From Pseudopithomyces maydicus (lineage: Eukaryota > Ascomycota > Dothideomycetes > Pleosporales > Didymosphaeriaceae), in contig JANTUC010000009.1 in NCBI GenBank assembly GCA_026873275.1, positions 1,302,001 to 1,366,000 of the forward strand: DNA of 64,000 nucleotides. Reading direction: 5' to 3'. The translations under genes were made by a program, and so were the position numbers. Each line of letters begins with the position of its first letter. Position 1 is the first letter of the stretch. Below, piece by piece: positions 36,356-48,432 of this stretch. The notes beneath the pieces were generated by a model, which did no database searches, was not told where the DNA came from, and saw only the letters and a list, made by a program, of their open reading frames with translations.

Positions 36356-37593
36356 ATGCAGGACCCCGTATCCGCAAACATGGGAGCTGCCACCGACCAG
36401 AACACCGTGAGCGACGATGTGCGCGGTAAAGCCCCCTCCAGTCACACACCATAATACCCCCAGACGCTGATCTGACTCCCAGTCCTCGGCTACGACCCTC
36501 TGATCCCGCCCCAACTCTTGTCCTCCGAGATCCCCATCACAAAGGCCTCCGAGGAGACGGTGCTTCGCGGCCGCAAAGAATGCATCAAGATCATCACCCA
36601 GGAGGACGACCGTCTCCTCGTCATGGTCGGCCCATGCTCCATCCACGACCCTGAGACCGCCCTCGAGTACTGTGACCGTCTCAAGGCTCTCGCCGAGAAG
36701 CTGAGCGGAGAGCTTCTCATCATCATGCGTGCCTACCTCGAGAAGCCACGGACGACCGTTGGCTGGAAGGGTCTCATCAACGACCCCGACATCAACGAGA
36801 GCTACCAGATCAACAAGGGCCTGCGTGTCTCGCGCAAGCTCTACTGCGACTTGACCTCCAAGGGCATGCCAATCGCATCCGAGATGCTCGACACAATCTC
36901 CCCACAATTCCTCGCCGATTTGATTTCGCTCGGTGCCATTGGTGCTCGTACCACCGAATCGCAACTGCACCGTGAGCTGGCCTCTGGTCTCTCCTTCCCC
37001 ATTGGCTTCAAGAACGGTACCGATGGAGGCCTGACCGTCGCCGTCGATGCTATCGGTGCTGCCGCTGCCAAGCATCATTTCATGGGTGTGACAAAGCAGG
37101 GTCTGGCTGCCATCACCAGGACAGCTGGAAATGAGCACTGCTTCGTTATCCTCCGCGGTGGAAGCAAGGGTACAAACTTTGACAAGGAGAGCATCAAGGC
37201 TACCCGGGAAGCATTGAGGAAGAAGAACCTGCCTGAGGTCATGATGGTTGACTGCTCGCACGGTACGTACACATTCCTCTTCCACCCTGTTCACCTTTCT
37301 GACCATGTCTAGGAAACTCCTCAAAGGACCACCGAAACCAGCCCAAGGTGGCCAAGACCATCTCCGAGCAGATTCGTGAGGGTGAGACTGGCATCGTGGC
37401 CGTCATGATCGAATCCAACATCAACGAGGGTAACCAGAAGGTGCCAGCGGAGGGACCTAGCGCCCTCAAGAAGGGTGTCTCAATCACCGACGCCTGCATT
37501 GACTGGGACACTACCGTCAATGTCCTTGAGGATCTTGCCGATGCTGTCAAGGAGCGCAGATCCAAGAAGGGAAGGCTACTGCCAATGGTGTGA
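36356..37593 (+). CDS. DAHP synthase (3-deoxy-D-arabino-heptulosonate-7-phosphate synthase), class I
   Basis: It condenses phosphoenolpyruvate with erythrose 4-phosphate, the first step of the shikimate pathway, in the cytosol. Exons are 36356-36425, 36483-37262 and 37313-37593; introns of 57 and 50 bp have GTAAAG and GTACGT donors. The protein has 376 aa, the usual length of Aro3/Aro4. Motifs are VGPCSIHDPETALEYCDRL, EKPRTTVGWKGLINDP, GARTTESQLHRELASGL, KNGTDGG, VILRGGSKGTN and VDCSHGNSSKDH. These include the metal/PEP ligands Cys, His and the KPRT loop. Aro3 and Aro4 types differ in feedback inhibitor (Phe or Tyr); I cannot separate them safely, so I give no symbol. Confidence 0.95.
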
Positions 37594-37888
37594 ACTGAGT
37601 GTTTATCTGAATCAAGATATTGTGGCATGTTGCATTGTTTCATCTAGAAGAGAAAGGTCCAAGTGGTTCTAAAAAGTTTTTGAAAATCATGAACTAATGG
37701 TAATGAGGATTGGCATATGGCGGTTGGGCAAAAGGTACATGGCGTTGATCTAGGTTCCTTGTTACCAGCATACATCTTTTGGTGGCTTACATTCTTCGCT
37801 TTGTCACAAATTTGCCCCACCGGAGCTCCTACGTATATAGCGCTTGTTTTTTTCGCAAAAGTAGAAGTGGCCATAGAAATCTCAGTGA

Positions 37889-38799
37889 CTACCGTGTGTC
37901 CAGCGTCTTCAGGGCTCGTTCAAACAACTTGGCTATTCTTTCATGCACGGTCGCAACGGGATGATACCCATCCCAAAACAAATGCTTTTCTGGATCCGTG
38001 CAAACGCTCCTCGCTCCACTTCCATACGTGCCCTTCAAACACGGCGTCGGCGGATCCACATATTCTTTCCTGATCCCATACTCCCCAGGATTTGCAACTA
38101 TATCCGCAAACAAACCTTGCACGTCCACGACCCCAATCCGTAGATACGCCCTCCACGCCGCCTGTATATTCGCCAACCCCCGGTCCAATGACGCCTCATA
38201 AACAGGCCCGATAGCACGGTACGTAGCGTCGTTGTACGTCGCCGGAAACGCGGACACGGGCGGGTAGTTCGCGAGGAGAACGTGTTTCGCGCCCGCGGCC
38301 CAGAGTCTCTGCACGTCCGCGTTGATCAAACTCGTGACCGCAGAGCCGGTAATCGTCGCGTCAAACAGGATATCGTTCGCTCCGATGTAATGCACGAACA
38401 GATCATCTTCCCGCGGGGCATCTTCCCTTAGGAACCGCTCGACCTGTTCCTTGCGGACGGGACGCGAATCGTCGAGTTCGGTCCCGTGTAGCCCGTGACG
38501 ACGGAATTATCTGCCGTCGCGCCGCCGACCGCGTAGTCCAGGAGCTGGGCCGAGAGCGCATGGGAGAGGTCCTCGGGCCACACTGGTCCGTTTGAAAACG
38601 CGTGGGAGGAGTAGGCTGGGTCGGCGGGCCAGGTGTGAGAGCTTACTTCCCACGCTCCGGTGCCGTTGTCGCTGAACGAGTCGCCAAAGACGATGAGGCG
38701 TCCGTACTGGGCGGGGAGGGGCACCGTTCTACTACTTGCGGGGAAAGCACGTGCTGCATTGGTGAGGAGTAATAGGGATAGATGGGTAGTGTGCCTCAT
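37889..38799 (-). CDS. secreted GDSL/SGNH esterase, frameshifted
   Basis: A single-exon secreted hydrolase of the plant-type GDSL group (related to fungal acetyl-esterases such as CE16). It has a signal peptide (residues 1-19, LSLLLLTNAARA), block I FGDSFSDNG with the Ser nucleophile, block III YIGANDI and block V FWDGYHPV with the catalytic Asp/His. Between blocks I and III the frame changes near 38455-38461. One extra G/C in this region joins GYTGPNSTIRVP to KEQVERFLREDAPREDDLFVHYIG and makes the length divisible by three (303 aa). Without it the protein stops before the GxND block. I think it is a sequence error, though a recent pseudogene cannot be excluded. The substrate is probably an acetylated or acylated plant polymer, by family only. 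Confidence 0.85.
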
Positions 38800-39689
38800 G
38801 TTTGGGACGCTGGGTGCGGTGGGAGTTTCATGGAATGAGGGGTTGGTCTACGCGAGTGTGCTTTATGGAAAAAGAAATTTACGAGCCTGGATACCGGGTA
38901 AGCATATGATCGACGTAATTTTTCTACTTTATCTTCCATAAGCTGAGTATGTCTAATGTCGCGAAGTGCTTCATTAGCGTAGGAGCTCTAGGCCTTGCGC
39001 ACATTCTAACGCCGGAAACGGCAAGACGGGATATTGTCATGATGCATTTTAGATGTATGAGTGGGCTTCATATCTATGATGTACATTTGAGCCGATGAAG
39101 AGGAGGGGAAATATAGGAAGCCTGTTTTTGCTCGGAAGCATTTCTGATCTGATGGTGGTGGATGTGCCGAAACCGGCATTACTTTGCGAGCAGCGCACAA
39201 ACAGCTCTGTAGGAGTACACAATTATAGTCTGTATACGAAGATACTTTGGACAGGCCGTACCGAGGCTCGGTACGCTATATTTGGCGGATTGTGTGACAA
39301 CAGTCTGTTCATTGAATTTGTGACTATCTCGCAATTCGTTCCTACATGTAGATCTCTCGCATTTCGTTCGCTTCGCAGGAGAATATGTTTATAATCTCGG
39401 AAATGAGATCGGTTCGACAGTAATTTAATGTCAATGCGCATTCAAACTTGCACCGATAACAGAGCTCTGTATATTTGATTATTGAACATGGAAATCCAGG
39501 GCTCACCATCGTCTCGATGAGGGCTAAGTGTCACAGTGAATGAGTCATTTATCATGTGTTGTAGTGGACAGGTGTAGTCTCAATGCAGTACATATATATT
39601 TACAAGTAGATGCTCTAGCATCCAGACGCTCGCAACGCTCCACGGGTAATGATTACAATAAGAAGACAGGTCTTGAAAGCCAAAGCCCT
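38800..39689. other. intergenic, nothing supported
   Basis: 5' flank of the esterase and 3' flank of the hydrolase. Only short frames without family character are seen. Confidence 0.55.
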
Positions 39690-41224
39690 TCAGACGCCCG
39701 AAGTGTACTCCTTGCTCGCTCCAATGTCTACGACGTCAAAGGTTCCCACCTCTTCAATTCCTTTCTTCTTAAGCGCCTCCTTCAACTTCCTGGGCGGCTC
39801 CATGACATCTTCCTCGGTCAACACCCAGGTCCCCCAATGCATACCCAAGGCTTTCTTGCACTTCGTATCGATAAATATATTTGCGCTGTCCTCCGGATTC
39901 GCGTGCATGGGCGACATGACCCAACGCGGCTCGTAGGCTCCTATGGGGATAAGGCCAAGGTCGAACGGGCCACGGTGAGTGCCAATCTGTTTGAATGCCG
40001 GGCAGACAGGCAGGTGCGCGTATTCCGGCCCATACCCATCGTCTCCCTCGGGCGTGGATTCCGGAACCGCACGATATCCTGTGTCACCAGCAAACCAGAC
40101 CTTTGCACCGCCAGACTCAATGCTCCAACTTGCCCAAAGCGTCTTGCATTTATCGAAAGGCCCTCTTGCAGAAACGTGCTGGCATGGCAATGCGCCCACC
40201 ACCGCCGTGATGTCGCTCTGCTTGCTGCTCACCTCGTTTTCGGAAACAGAAACAGCGCTCAATTCTTTTCCTTTATTCTCAGGCTTTGCTTGAAGTTTCA
40301 CGTCTCTCGTATCCCACCAGTCCAACTCTGTAACCTGTTCCTTGGGCACCCCACTCTTCACGAACCAGTCATAATTCCCAAGTGGTGCGAAGAAGTGTGC
40401 TCGTGGAAATGCCTTCTGAATCCTCTTGATAGTGGGATAGCTTAGATGGTCGTAGTGATTATGTGAGATGACCACCAGATCGACAGTGGGGAGATCCTCG
40501 ATCTCGCACGGGACGGGCGTAAAGCGCTTGAACCCCTTCATCTCGACGGGGGAGCAGCAGTCCTCGAATACAGGGTCGAACAAAACTCGGATTCCAGAAG
40601 GAAACTCAACGTAGTAGCACGCGTGACCGAGCCATGTCGCGCGTAATTGCCCGCCTTCTCTTCCAGGTCGGAAAACTGGTTTCACAACTGGAACAGTGGG
40701 AGGCGTGGTATCAGGTTTTCGGGCTTTGCCCGAAACTTTTCTCCTGGTTGATGTATCAGTTTAAATGGTCGTGAGAATAATGCTTGTTGTAGTAGCTAAA
40801 AAGAAACAAGACTGCGAAGGAATGCTACTCACCAGAACAGCCCCAGACCCATTTGCCACCCAGCAAAATCCCGAAAGCTATCCCACGGATTGATAAAACC
40901 TTTCCCGTTTTTCAAATGATGGGACTTCTCATCCGCATCTTCAGGTTTGGCTCCGATAGAAGCCGGATTGCTCACCACAGCATATAGGCTCGCAGACAAG
41001 AGACCTGCCCCGCCCGCGGAACTCATTTTGACCGTGGAGCTGAACTTTGGCACCTGCCAATGGCTCCTTGATGTGGTACGCTGCGAGTTGCGGTGGTAGG
41101 CGCGAAAGAACTGGACTTTGATGGGGGGAAGAACTGTTGACGCGTTCTTCACATGCACATATGAGCTACACGCTCTTCTCCTCAACGCCGAAGCTTGCGT
41201 ACTATACAACAAAGGAAAAGACAT
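39690..41224 (-). CDS. NAPE-PLD-like metallo-beta-lactamase hydrolase (Fmp30-like)
   Basis: Related to N-acylphosphatidylethanolamine phospholipase D; yeast Fmp30 is the mitochondrial member. Exon 1 is 40833-41224, the intron is 40744-40832 (GTGAGT/CAG) and exon 2 is 39690-40743, giving 481 aa. The first 60 residues are rich in Arg/Ser and poor in acid (RRRACSSYVHV), a likely mitochondrial presequence. Next come WLGHACYYVEFPSG, the metal motif HNHYDH, FAGDTGY (ligand Asp) and PMHANPEDS with MHWGT (ligand His), the full zinc set of this family. A second ATG at 41027 would skip the presequence. The gene diverges from nothing close and is followed downstream by the esterase gene. Confidence 0.9.
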
Positions 41225-42810
41225 ATCTCACACCCACGCCTCAATGCTTATATACACCCAAGAGGCGTCCGCAAAACACGACAGATGCTGCGCAGCTCAA
41301 TCGTGTCCATGATACTGCAGCCGTTTCCCTGGAAATGGACCAGGCGAGACCCACCAAACTCACCGTCTTAGCCCACGAATTAGCCAATGACGACACCATT
41401 CGGTGTAATGCGTACGAAACGGAAGACACGCCACGCTTAACTCCGTCGGCGGGACACTTGAGACAGCGTCGGCACTTCGGACGAATTCTCTGATCCGCTT
41501 TTTGCGGATGCGAGGCTATTGATAGCTACGGTGACCGTGGGCACCGGAAATTCTCAACAAAGAAATTTTGCACACGTTTCGTGACACAAAATCGTTGGGT
41601 GCACCATTCCTTGCGGGGTTCACGTGAGTCCAGGGTGAAGGTCATGACAGAGAACAGCTTTTCGAGAGATTCCTGGTGAACGGTGACCGTTCACCACCCA
41701 TTTTTTTTTCATTGTAGTGCTACTTATTGAGCATGCTGTTCCTTTGAGCATGCGTAGTGTTTGAAAAGCACTATTTTGAACCGTCCCGATTCCCTATGGT
41801 GCCGTCTGGTATAGAATTCATAAAGTCAAGCCTGTGCCACCCAAAGAAAGATGTAATAAAAAAAGTGATGCCCTGTCGTAATCCGATGCCAAATTAATTA
41901 CAGCTCCATGACGGAGTAGCAGAGGGGAATCAAGTCGTGAGCTCCTAAAACAGCAAACCGAAGGTATGGCCAAAATCCCGAAAGACGGCGGATCCGATAA
42001 GAGCAAACGCTCACGATCGACGCGCTGACCGTAACCATCCGACACAAAACAAAAGATGAAACAGAACCGTAAAAAGATGCAACGAGCCCCCAATGCCAAT
42101 CTAGTGGCGTAGTGCAGCAAGGTATTCTTGTAATGAAGCCACAACCCTGTGCCAAAATCTGGTTCCACTGTCTTACTCCAGGATGAGTATTACAGCTCCT
42201 GGAACAATCAATGTGGGACCACTTGAAACCAGAAATGCGAAAGACACCATGAAGGGCAGGACCTGAACGCCGTATTCCCACAAATTCGCTGGAAGTGCTC
42301 CTGATAATCCGTAACAAAACAAAGGTCTAAACGTGAAACAAGCAATGAAAAACTGGGGTCGCGAAATGTAGGGTAGGAAATCTATCATGCAAGATGATCG
42401 CAATCCTGGGGTTTTTCATCAGATCCTAAAGGGCGCTAATAAGCGGCTCAAATAGCGACAAGAAGAGGATGAACAGGCGCCTCGGAGGAAATGATGATTC
42501 CAAGGTGATGGACAATGGTCTCCGTGGCGATTGCGATTGATATCGATCAGCAATGTGGGATCCGAGCGACCAACTCCGAAGGCGATGAGTTGGTATGAAG
42601 GTATAACTTTTGGGCAAATAAATCGCTGAAATGAGTTTAAAGGCCAAACAATATGTAAGAGTCGAAAAGCGGTCGTAAAGCAATTTTGAGGTCGTGATGC
42701 CAGCACGAAGGCAGGTCATCTGAGGTTTGTGATAGAGACAAAGGCTCCTTTCTGGATCATGTCTAGGAGGCACAGCAGGGGCTGGTAGACACGTGTGCAA
42801 CGTCCGAGTC
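41225..42810. other. intergenic, nothing firmly supported
   Basis: About 1.6 kb. Minus-strand frames at 41900-42320 and 42170-42400 have some hydrophobic stretches but no start, splice or family support; they probably lie in the 3' flank of the cyclin gene. Confidence 0.45.
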
Positions 42811-44172
42811 CTAAACAGCGACAGCCTGGGGACCAAAGCCCGGGGCCATGAAGTAGGTCGGATGTCTCTGAGCACAGTACATGCAGCCACAGTTAACGCC
42901 GTGTGTGTTCCAGGCAGGAGTCTGGTATTGCGCGGTGTAAGAAGGTGGTCCGTAGTTGGCTGGCTGCTGATGCTGGCCTGAAGCTGGATGAGACAGGGGT
43001 GGAAAGCCAAACATGGTGCGACGTGAGTAACCTTCGGGAGCCCAAGCACCCGTAGCACCGTAATACTCCGGGGTAGTGGGACCAGTAGTGGGAGCTGAAG
43101 CTGGAGAGTGTTCATTGGCCGCTCGCCAAGGGTCGTACTGTGGGTAGCTCGCGTTGTTGTTGAACGATGGCTGCGCAGACTTGGGCGTGAACTCGTAGGG
43201 TGGAGGGTTGTATGCTTGTTGCATGGGTAGCGGCGGGAGCGGCTTGTTGATGGCGCGTTGTCGCTGCACCGACGTATCGATGGGACTGAGCTTGTTGGGG
43301 CGACCCGCTCGCTCAACTGCGCGTTCCTCATAGGCTTTCCAATGGTTAGACCAGGTGGTCCAGCCTTGTTGCTCTGAGGGATCACGGTGCAACTTGAATT
43401 CGATGGCCAAAAGCCAGTCCATCTCCATCTGATTCAGATCAGCCACAGGGATGCCGCTAACCTCAGACCACGAGCGGTTGATGAAGGTGTTGTCGTCCAA
43501 AAACTTGCTTCCCAAAACAAGGGCGATAGTCAGGAGACGGAACAAGTGATTTTCAGTCTTGGGGATGCCAGCCAACATCGGCATCCTTGAAGAAAGGTAG
43601 AACATGCTCAGGATAATGGTGGCCGATGGCAGTCTCGTTGCGCAGAGCACCTGGTGGACCCATTTACGGAACGATGGCGGCATCATGCGGCCGGGTGTGA
43701 TGACATCAACAGCCATCTCGCAGACGAAATCCGTCATGACTTCCATGTCGTAATCCAGCTTTGCAGACACACCGCCAACTGGCTTCTCTTCCTTGGGTTG
43801 CTGTGCAGAGCGTTGAATGTGCTCCTGTGCACGGTGCTGCTGCATGGCAACGTCTCCCATGGAGTGTCGCATCGGCGGGAGGATGGTGGCGCCATTAGAT
43901 TCGTAAAAGGAACTGGGTGGCGGAAGGCTGGGAGGTGCGTTGCTTAGGTATGTGCCAGCTTGCGGGTACATAGGAGGCATCGCAATGGAGAGCTGGTTGT
44001 AGCGGTCTGCAAAGTCGTAGCCATCATCCTGCGATCCAATGCCAGGCTGACCGGCGTAGGCGGTTTGCTGATAAGGCATGCCGCCACAGCCCGAGTGGTA
44101 GCTGGGCACAAACTCGGGTGGGGTCAGAGGCAGTTGTCGAGGCATGTGTTGCCTGGGGTAGAAGGACGGCAT
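42811..44172 (-). CDS. Clg1/Pho80-type cyclin
   Basis: A cyclin of the Pho85-associated (PCL) group, resembling yeast Clg1. It has a single exon and encodes 453 aa. The N-terminal 135 residues are Pro/Gln/Tyr-rich. The cyclin box covers about residues 140-275. Its core contains PPSFRKWVHQVLCATRL and ATIILSMFYLSSRM, followed by NHLFRLLTIALVLGSKFLDDNTFINRSWSEVSGI and LNQMEMDWLLAIEFKL. The C-terminal half is disordered and ends with a compact Cys segment, VNCGCMYCAQRH. The cyclin partner would be a Pho85-type kinase. The upstream region is unusually long, GC-rich and repetitive. Confidence 0.87.
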   Translation of the reverse strand: MPSFYPRQHMPRQLPLTPPEFVPSYHSGCGGMPYQQTAYAGQPGIGSQDDGYDFADRYNQLSIAMPPMYPQAGTYLSNAPPSLPPPSSFYESNGATILPPMRHSMGDVAMQQHRAQEHIQRSAQQPKEEKPVGGVSAKLDYDMEVMTDFVCEMAVDVITPGRMMPPSFRKWVHQVLCATRLPSATIILSMFYLSSRMPMLAGIPKTENHLFRLLTIALVLGSKFLDDNTFINRSWSEVSGIPVADLNQMEMDWLLAIEFKLHRDPSEQQGWTTWSNHWKAYEERAVERAGRPNKLSPIDTSVQRQRAINKPLPPLPMQQAYNPPPYEFTPKSAQPSFNNNASYPQYDPWRAANEHSPASAPTTGPTTPEYYGATGAWAPEGYSRRTMFGFPPLSHPASGQHQQPANYGPPSYTAQYQTPAWNTHGVNCGCMYCAQRHPTYFMAPGFGPQAVAV

Positions 44173-44698
44173 GATGGTGGAAGGTGCAGTTGCAGAAGAA
44201 CGAAGATCCTGGCAGACCCTGCGACGAGGTTAGCGCTGAGCCGGCGACAGCGACCTTAGGTTGGTTGGACTTACAGTTTCTTCGATTCTCGGCCGCTGAG
44301 GTTGAGCGTGCGCTCCGCGAAAGGGCTTGCCGACGGTTTAATAAGATTCGCTCATGCACAAAGGAAATAGCAGATCAAGAGAGTGTTTTTTTCGGGTTGG
44401 AGACAATCGAAGCAGCGGCGAGAGACTCTAAGAATGCTGTCGTGGTCAGACAGTGGGTCGCAGTGGATTTGACAGCACGGCCGGCAAGGCGATGGGCCGA
44501 AGTGTTTGTCGCAGCTGAGACGCGGATTAACGACGCGTGGTGGGTGTCGGAATGCCACTGAAACGCGAGCCAGGACGAGGCCTAAATCAATAGATCGCCG
44601 TGGTTGGATGGGGGTGGAGGCGCGCACGAGAGCAGGCGGGTTGCAGGCGTCGTGTCGTGGGGAGCGTGGAGCGTGGAGGAAAGGGCGACCAACGCAGA

Positions 44699-44726
44699 GT
44701 CAAGCGTCAAGCGTCAAGCGTCAAGC
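44699..44726. repeat. (GTCAAGC)4 heptanucleotide repeat
   Basis: Four exact tandem copies lie about 530 bp upstream of the cyclin ATG. Confidence 0.95.
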
Positions 44727-45006
44727 GCGAGGGCAGGCCAGGCCGGCAGTGGACGCGAGCTCGAGCGGTGTCGTGTCGAGCGTACGGGGCGCAAGGACGG
44801 CAACACAGCAGCAGGAGCGCGCGTGCGATGGGGGAGTGACGGAGCGCACACACAAAGCTGGCGTCGCTGCGAACGCGGACCCACGTCGGATAGCTGGGGT
44901 GCGTTGCCCGAGGGAGAGAGAGCAGAGGCCACAAGACCGGCTAGCAATCACGGCTCCGGCGAGGGGCTGGGGCGCGAGCGGCGGCGTGCTCTGGGGACGA
45001 TGAACG

Positions 45007-45066
45007 AGGCGAGGGGGAGGGTGAGGGCGAAGAGGGAGAGGGAGAGGGTGAGGGAGAGGGAGAGGT
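45007..45066. repeat. GA-rich (GAGGGA)n tract
   Basis: A purine-only stretch of about 60 bp built from GAGGGA and GAGAGG units; on the minus strand it is a CT-rich tract typical of fungal promoters and leaders. Confidence 0.85.
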
Positions 45067-45955
45067 GACGGGGAGGGCGGCGAGGTGCGGAGGAGGGTGG
45101 TGTGTAGACGGGTCCCTAGTCTGGCCACCAATTCACGAAGCGAATTTCGAAGCCAACGCCCGCTTTTCCAGGGCTGCGCGGCATGCACATTCATAATCTT
45201 AACCACTCTAACACCGCTAGGGGGCCGCAACTCCGTGGCCATGCCATGCCATCTCCGGCCGCCCTCCAGGCCCGGCCGCCAGTTGCTGGGCCGTTGAGCA
45301 GGCTGCCACCTGGGCGGGCTGGCGAGCTGGCGAGCCCTGAGCAGTCGGTGCCAGTCACCGCCTGGCCACGCACCTGTTCGTCGTCGTCACCACGCCCCTG
45401 CCATCGCCGGCCGCGTGCGTCTTCAATAACCCAGACGCAGACGCGCTCCACTCCGGCCAGCCCAGAGCAGAGTCAGGCACAAACCGCTGCACGCTCTCTC
45501 GAAATTTGCTCCAGCGGCCAGAAATGGGCCCACCGCGCTGCAGCCCTCCCCCAATCGAACGCTGTCAGGGACCACAGCTGGCGCCCACCCTCCGCCCTCG
45601 CCCACTCACGACCCAGAGCCGATGCACCCGTGAGGGCCAGCCTGGCAGTCGTGCGTGCACGTATCCCCTTTGCCTCTCTGGTCCGTGGAGTCCGCCTGCT
45701 GCTCTGCGTCGTCGAGAATCCTTCACTGCCGCTTTGCCAAGCCCCCAATCCCCTTGGGCCGTCGCCAGGAATCCAACCTGCAGTGCGAAACAGCGCGCGC
45801 TCCGCCTCTACAGTTGTCATCATCGCGCAGCCCTCATCTGATGGCCCTCGAGATGACTGTGTCACTCCAGCTCGCCGCCGTGGGCCCAATCGCTCCGTGC
45901 ACGCGAGCGTCATATTGGCAACCAGCGCCTGAGCGCCCCAGCTCACCCACCCGCA

Positions 45956-45979
45956 CACGCCCACGCCCACGCCCACGCC
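45956..45979. repeat. (CACGCC)4 hexanucleotide repeat
   Basis: Four exact tandem copies in a C-rich stretch. Confidence 0.9.
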
Positions 45980-47317
45980 CACCCTCACGCCCTCGCCTTC
46001 GTCCGCTCGTGATGTCTAACCCAAGCCTTGCCGGGACCCGGCCGTGCTTGTCTGAGAATTGTGTGCCTGCATCCCACTCGCACCCAGCCCGTGTCGACTA
46101 GTCAGTCGTCCACATGAACCCTTTTCTCTCCGTCACTGCCCGTAGCCCGTCTCGGGCTTGGGAACGGGCTGGATCGCTGCATGCATATTGGCAGGTGCAG
46201 GTGATGGCTCTGCTGCCACCGACGAGTGACAACGGTTCTAAGCCTTCTTTACGTCGAGGCGCGCAGTAGTCAGAAGAGGCGTGGAAGCCTGCGGATGGTG
46301 GGCCGTGACAATGACGCAAACGCCCGCCTTGCCGCCGATTCTCGTGTCGTTGACGAGGTTGGGTGTGGCCCTCGCGATTTGCGGAGAGCCTGAGATGCAC
46401 ATGCCCAATCGCTCGCTAGGGCGTGGCAACACCCAACCTCGGCGTGTTGACCTTCTAGGCCGCCGACCATCACCGTCAGCAAGCGCTCGCTGCCCCAGGG
46501 CCCCTTCATGTCTGCCATCCAAAGCACCGTTGACTGACCCCTGCTCTGCACTATACCGCACCTGCAACATCTTCAACTGGTGACGTCCCCGCAGCCGTGG
46601 ACATGAATCCAGTACACAGATCGACACCTCACGACCCGACACAAATGGCCCTGTCAAAGCCCAGGCTCGACTCCGGATGATCATTACCACGCCGTATTAC
46701 GGGTGTCGGGACGTTGTTCTGAACTCCTGTGATCCGCGTCTGCCACTTCAATATCGTATACAAGGGGGGTCCGCGGCAGCGGTGGCGCCTAGGGGTACGT
46801 GAGCTGATTTGCGCAGACGCATTTGTCTTACTCCACGGTAAGCAGTGCCCCCGCTGGTGCGTCTGCCAGTGGTAGATCATCAATCAGGCGGCGGCGATAT
46901 CAACACCACCTACGTGAGCTTGCCTCGGAATCTTGAAGCGGTGATGCTGTCTCGGTCAAGCTGCCGCCTTCGCTGTCGGACCGTGATTTGGTGGTTGCAT
47001 GCATGGTGAAGGACCAGTCTGTATGTGATCATGTCTATTTTTTCCCAGCTGGAACACGTGTTGCAATTTCGCGCACTCTGTGCACGGCTCGACTTCATTC
47101 AGTTGCCACACCGTTGGTAGCTCTTGTCGACTTATGGACTTGTAATCAACTTTTGTAAAGTGAGAAGTGCTCACATGGGGTGCATGATACAAGGGGTGCG
47201 CCCCACCCAGACCCGGAACGCCATACAAATGCAACGTGGGGTATACCCAGAAGAGAAAACCGTGCTCAAAATATCCCAATGCCCAAAAGATGCCGTATTA
47301 CTCGTAAACCCAGCCGT

Positions 47318-48432
47318 CTAGTTCATTTGTCTGATCAGCTGGTTAATCTGGTCTTCGCGATTACCCAGATCCCCTCCTTCAATGAAGTGCTTGAACTTCC
47401 TCTTATGGAAACCGCCGTTAGGGCTGTTGAGCTTGAACGGCCACAAGAAGTTGGAAGCCTGCTTGAAGTTGGGACCAACAGTGTAGATCTCGTGGATGAG
47501 ATCTTCCATACAAATCATGCTACTCATGCATTAGTAAAGTTCAGGAGAGTAGGACTGGAACATGAACATACCCGTATTTGCCAAGCTGCTCCTCGATGAT
47601 CTCGTTGTCTGTAAGTGGGATGCGTTGCTTGTCGACTTTACCATAGCCGCGCTCTGCGACCTGGTTAGCAATGGAAGTGTAATCGATGAGAACGAATACG
47701 CACTGTAGATAAGTTCGCGGACGGACTTCTGGTTGGGATATCCGTAAGCGATGAAAGGCTCAACAATCTTCAGCATCTCCATAGTGGCCTTGGACATCTT
47801 GATAAAGACACCATTGTTGATCTGAAGGAGTCGGAGGAGCTGCAAAGTTTTGCGCTTCTTGGGATCAATCTTGTTGATACCCTTGATACGAACAACGAAT
47901 ACGAGTTTGGGTTCCTCAGGGACGTAGAAGCTGTCGCTCTTCTTCGCCTCACGAGACAACCTAACCTTCTCCTTCTCGGCGTCTCGGTATTCCTTTACAT
48001 ACTTCTCGGCCCTGGTGAAGATAGCCTCCCTCTTCTTCTTGCTCTTCTCTATTCTGCCATTAGCCTATGACCTATGCATGGGGGAAAATGCCATGATAGA
48101 CTTCGAGGAGAGCGGTTGCATCAGTCCCGAAAGATGGTTAACGGTTCGACAGCATAGACCGAAGTCTAGTCGATAGTGTTGGTGGTTATCATCATCGCGA
48201 CCGCTCTCTCTCTTGCCTCCCAAAGCGAACTGGCCTGCGTACCTCTCTTCTCCTTTGTAGCTAGAGCGCGCTCCTCACGAGCCCTCTCCTGCGATTTCCT
48301 CTTCTTCAGAAGCGTTTCGGGGACAAGAATGTCATTCTGCGTCGGGACAGTGCTGCGCTCATGATCAGCAATGTACAAAATCGAACGAGGAGTAAATTGC
48401 AATAAGTAAATTACTTACGTTGAGGACGCCAT
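47318..48432 (-). CDS. rpl7: 60S ribosomal protein L7 (uL30)
   Basis: A structural protein of the large ribosomal subunit. There are five exons on the minus strand: 48419-48432 (14 nt), 48243-48352, 47704-48048, 47572-47653 and 47318-47519. Introns are 66, 194, 50 and 52 bp. The protein has 250 aa, the normal length. It starts MASSTTVPTQNDILVPETLLKKRK and has the basic helix KSKKKREAIFTRAEKYVKEYR. The uL30 core reads PKLVFVVRIKGINKIDPKKRKTLQLLRL. The end is CMEDLIHEIYTVGPNF...WPFKLNSPNGGF. Phase at each junction was checked and closes correctly. Intron 2, much longer than the others, contains a C/D box snoRNA. Confidence 0.95.
48108..48208 (-). ncRNA. intronic C/D box snoRNA (snR39/snR39b-like)
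   Basis: The RNA lies wholly inside intron 2 of rpl7, on the same strand. A 9-bp perfect terminal stem (GAGAGCGGT with ACCGCTCTC) encloses a C box ATGATGA (48189-48195) and a D box CTGA (48121-48124). Directly upstream of the D box, ACCATCTTTCGGG gives 13 continuous pairs with the universally conserved 25S segment CCCGAAAGATGGT. By the D+5 rule the methylated base would be the G of CCCG (yeast G805 by memory, the snR39b site; snR39/snR59 in yeast RPL7 introns guide A807, two bases on). A UUCG-capped hairpin (TAGAC-TTCG-GTCTA) sits between the boxes. Processing would be by debranching and trimming. Confidence 0.85.

Larger units (their letters stand above)
44173..47317. other. 3.1-kb GC-rich, repeat-bearing region without supported genes
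   Basis: The first 1.9 kb are strongly GC-rich with three short tandem repeats (listed separately) and long overlapping frames on both strands caused by composition. It may be the leader and promoter of the cyclin gene. From 46.1 to 47.3 kb nothing is seen besides the 3' flank of rpl7. Confidence 0.5.
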